In this document: piece by piece, positions 62,318 through 64,000 of the stretch
How the letters are laid out: each line of letters starts with the position of its first letter
How positions within the stretch are numbered: position 1 is the stretch's first letter
NCBI GenBank assembly: GCA_963783085.1
Contig: CAWAMJ010000005.1
Coordinates: 1-64,000, forward strand
Reading direction: 5' to 3'
Source: CAVYUC01 sp963783085
Lineage (GTDB): Bacteria; Bacteroidota; Bacteroidia; Bacteroidales; Prolixibacteraceae
Length of the DNA stretch: 64,000 bases
The notes under the pieces: generated by a model
The model's input: the letters and a program-made list of their open reading frames with translations, nothing else
The model's database searches: none
Told to the model about the DNA's origin: nothing
Made by a program: the position numbers and the translations under genes

Positions 62318-62695
62318 ATGCCGGAAAGTGTGAGGATCGATAAATGGTTATGGGCGGTACGAATTTACAAAACGCGCAGCCAGGCAACCGAAGCATGCCG
62401 AAAAGGACACGTTTCAATTGGGGGGCTGCCGGTAAAACCGTCACGCGAGGTGCACATTGGCGAAACAGTTCAGGTTAGAAAACTTCCGGTGACCAGAAGT
62501 TTTAAAGTACTGGCAATTGCCGGAAAAAGAATGTCGGCTAAACTGGTCCCCGATTTTTTGCAGGACGTAACCCCGCCGGAAGAACTGGAATTGCTGAAAA
62601 TTCAAAAAGATATGCAGTGGATTTCACGCGATAAAGGAACCGGGAGGCCAACAAAAAAAGATCGTCGCGATCTGGACGATTTCTTTGATGTTTAA
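62318..62695 (+). CDS. RNA-binding S4 domain protein, HslR-like
   Basis: A 125-residue protein. The S4 domain is at the N-terminus (VRIDKWLWAVRIYKTRSQA, about 5-23; then GHVSIGGLPVKPS). A basic C-terminal tail ends TGRPTKKDRRDLDDFFDV. It is similar to E. coli HslR (Hsp15), which binds 50S subunits carrying stalled peptidyl-tRNA; the neighbouring pth and rplY fit a role in ribosome rescue. It starts 1 base after pth. Confidence 0.92.
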   Translation: MPESVRIDKWLWAVRIYKTRSQATEACRKGHVSIGGLPVKPSREVHIGETVQVRKLPVTRSFKVLAIAGKRMSAKLVPDFLQDVTPPEELELLKIQKDMQWISRDKGTGRPTKKDRRDLDDFFDV

Positions 62696-62751
62696 AATGA
62701 AAGCGAATGCTTTTATTTTCCTTTTTTCAGAATTATAAAATTCAGAACTCC

Positions 62752-63291
62752 ATGTTAATCGCAAAACAAAAACGTAAAGAAAATATCGCAGAATATGTAT
62801 TGTACCTCTATCAGGTTGAAGATTTGATCCGAGCTTTTAAGTTTGATATAAAGCTGATAGAAACCCAATTGGTGTCTCGCTATGATGTGGACGAGAAAGC
62901 AAAAAAGGAAATTACGTCGTGGTACAAAAATCTACTGCTGATGATGGAAAAAGAAGGTGTTGAAAAGACGGGCCATCTCCAGTTTCTGACGAATTTGATT
63001 AATGACCTGAATGAATTTCATCTGAAACTGATGGATACAGGCGAAGATAAAATGTATGTTTCCATTTTTCAGGCTGTTGCAGGTTTGGTGAATGAGCTGA
63101 AACAAAAAAACAAAAGTGCCGGCAATGATGTACAAATCGCACTCGACGGCATCTATGGCTACCTGTTATTGAAAATTCAGAATAAAAAAATAACCGAAGA
63201 AACTCAATCTGCGGTTCAGCGGTTAAGCCAATGGCTTAATCATCTTTCGAAGCTTTTCAAAGATTACGAATCGGGAGATTTGGAACTTTAA
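62752..63291 (+). CDS. DUF4924 family protein
   Basis: 179 residues from ATG 62752 (MLIAKQKRKENIAEYVLYLY); an in-frame ATG 15 codons upstream gives an implausible extension. It is all-helical by pattern, with YQVEDLIRAFKFDIKLIETQ, a middle helix pair around LNEFHLKLMDTGEDKMYVSI, and C-terminal QSAVQRLSQWLNHLSKLFKD. It matches DUF4924, a Bacteroidota-restricted family of unknown function. Same strand as the rplY-pth-S4 run, 56 bases after it. Confidence 0.85.
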   Translation: MLIAKQKRKENIAEYVLYLYQVEDLIRAFKFDIKLIETQLVSRYDVDEKAKKEITSWYKNLLLMMEKEGVEKTGHLQFLTNLINDLNEFHLKLMDTGEDKMYVSIFQAVAGLVNELKQKNKSAGNDVQIALDGIYGYLLLKIQNKKITEETQSAVQRLSQWLNHLSKLFKDYESGDLEL

Positions 63292-63367
63292 CTATTTCGC
63301 GGATATCACAGTTTTATTACCGCTTCCGGATTTAATTTTACAAATAAGATTATTAGGCGCCAAAAGA

Positions 63368-63393
63368 AAAGGGCAGCTCAACAGCCGCCCTTT
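63368..63393 (+). terminator. Probable terminator after the DUF4924 gene
   Basis: AAAGGGC (63368-63374) and GCCCTTT (63387-63393) form a 7-base stem with an inner AGCT-like extension. It lies 77 bases after the stop. The rest of the 359-bp spacer 63292-63650 is AT-rich and shows no supported gene. Confidence 0.6.
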
Positions 63394-63650
63394 ATTAATG
63401 TTAACCCCCAAACACACAAGCAATACAGAACGTATTGCCCTACAAATGTATAATTAAAATGTAAATTCCCAAAAAAACTTTATAATTTTTTTTTATGAAT
63501 GTACTAAAAAACAATGGTTTTAATTTTATCGTTTTTAGCAGGCGATTTCCCTCTGAATTCCGGAGTTTCCACTGAAATCAGAACTGGCCTTTTTTAAAAC
63601 ATTCCAGAAAAATCCAAAACCGGAAAAAATAAAATACTGGAATCTGATAG

Positions 63651-64000
63651 CTATTTATTGGTTTTGTAATCGGTAACCAATCCTTCGGCCAGCCAATTGG
63701 CAACCGCCTGGCGGTTGTTGGTAACGATAAAACGCTGTTGGTCGCGGAGGTGGTTAATGTTGCCTAATTCAATATAAACGGCTGCCGGATAAGTATTTTT
63801 CACTACGTATAAATTACGGTTTGAAACGGTGCCGTGATAACCTCGTCCCGGTTGATACCTGTTGTATTTTTCGCGAAAAGTATTATACAGTGTTTTCGCG
63901 GCTTTTTCGCCGGTACTGCTTCGCTTGTCGTGATAAAAAAACACATCGATGTTTTCTCTCCGGCTTCTCGAATCGACGTGTATGACAATCATTCGCTGGA
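63651..64000 (-). CDS. N-acetylmuramoyl-L-alanine amidase, C-terminal part (runs off the window)
   Basis: The last 113 or more residues of an Amidase_3-type enzyme; the start lies beyond 64000. Visible features are IVIHVDSRSRRENIDVFFYH, a segment with GYHGTVSNRNLYVVKNTYPA, and the conserved VYIELGNINHLRDQQRFI with the catalytic-site Glu. It ends AVANWLAEGLVTDYKTNK. Family members cleave the amide bond between muramic acid and the peptide stem. Partial, so the signal peptide and the first zinc ligands cannot be checked. Confidence 0.85.
   Translation of the reverse strand, partial: QRMIVIHVDSRSRRENIDVFFYHDKRSSTGEKAAKTLYNTFREKYNRYQPGRGYHGTVSNRNLYVVKNTYPAAVYIELGNINHLRDQQRFIVTNNRQAVANWLAEGLVTDYKTNK

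Noticed and set aside
1..64000. tRNA, rRNA or tmRNA genes
   Set aside because: No T-loop-like or rRNA-like sequences were found on reading, although a covariance search would be needed to be certain.

Overview
The window comes from a member of the Bacteroidota, most likely an anaerobic or facultative marine-type lineage such as the Marinilabiliales/Prolixibacteraceae (inference). Support: type IX secretion (T9SS) sorting tails on several exported proteins, a PorP/SprF protein, TAnnTTTG-type promoters, many lipoproteins, the prs-rplY-pth-S4 gene order, and a full set of [FeFe]-hydrogenase maturation genes (hydE, hydF, hydG and a TM1266-type regulator). No tRNA, rRNA, CRISPR array, intact insertion sequence or prophage was seen.

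Layout. (1) 1-15889: a giant surface protein whose 5' end lies outside the window. It has 45 tandem 279-bp (93-residue) Ig/cadherin-like repeats, then HYR-like cysteine-rich modules, thrombospondin-type-3 calcium repeats, one detached copy of the repeat and a CHU_C (type B) T9SS tail. It is followed by its likely secretion partner, a SprF/PorP protein, and an OmpA-family protein (to 18674). (2) 18832-31021: two small lipocalin-like proteins, then a leftward block of hydF, a GCSG-repeat protein, a deiminase-like lipoprotein, aspA, a DUF2442/DUF4160 pair, hydG and the hydrogenase regulator; a VIT/VWA T9SS protein; and hydE facing rightward. (3) 31493-45173: a FISUMP lipoprotein, a dead C1 peptidase fragment, a GH29 fucosidase, cutC, a LigD-Ku end-joining pair, miaA, an acyl-ACP thioesterase, map, a W-M repeat protein and a beta-propeller protein. 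(4) 45304-53243: a GroES-like protein, an aminotransferase, a PQQ-type propeller lipoprotein, a HAD phosphatase, an EEP-family hydrolase and a lipoprotein/barrel pair. (5) 53441-64000: uvrB, Yip1, smpB, an exonuclease, udk, a Dabb protein, manA, engB, prs, rplY, pth, an S4 protein, a DUF4924 protein and the end of an amidase.

The most important caution concerns reading frames. The giant gene is broken many times in 280-4757 and 7268-10072, while 4757-7268 and 10072-12304 keep an exact 279-bp period. Most extra bases sit where repeat variants differ and look like two variants merged, which points to a consensus or assembly artefact. Single-base breaks also split hydE, cutC, ku and the non-repeat part of the giant gene, so these genes may be intact in the organism.

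The less-described items are the GCSG-repeat exported protein inside the hydrogenase-maturation block, the W-M repeat protein, a DUF4160/DUF2442 pair lodged between hydG and aspA, a structured leader before rplY, and the internal organisation of the giant repeat array.
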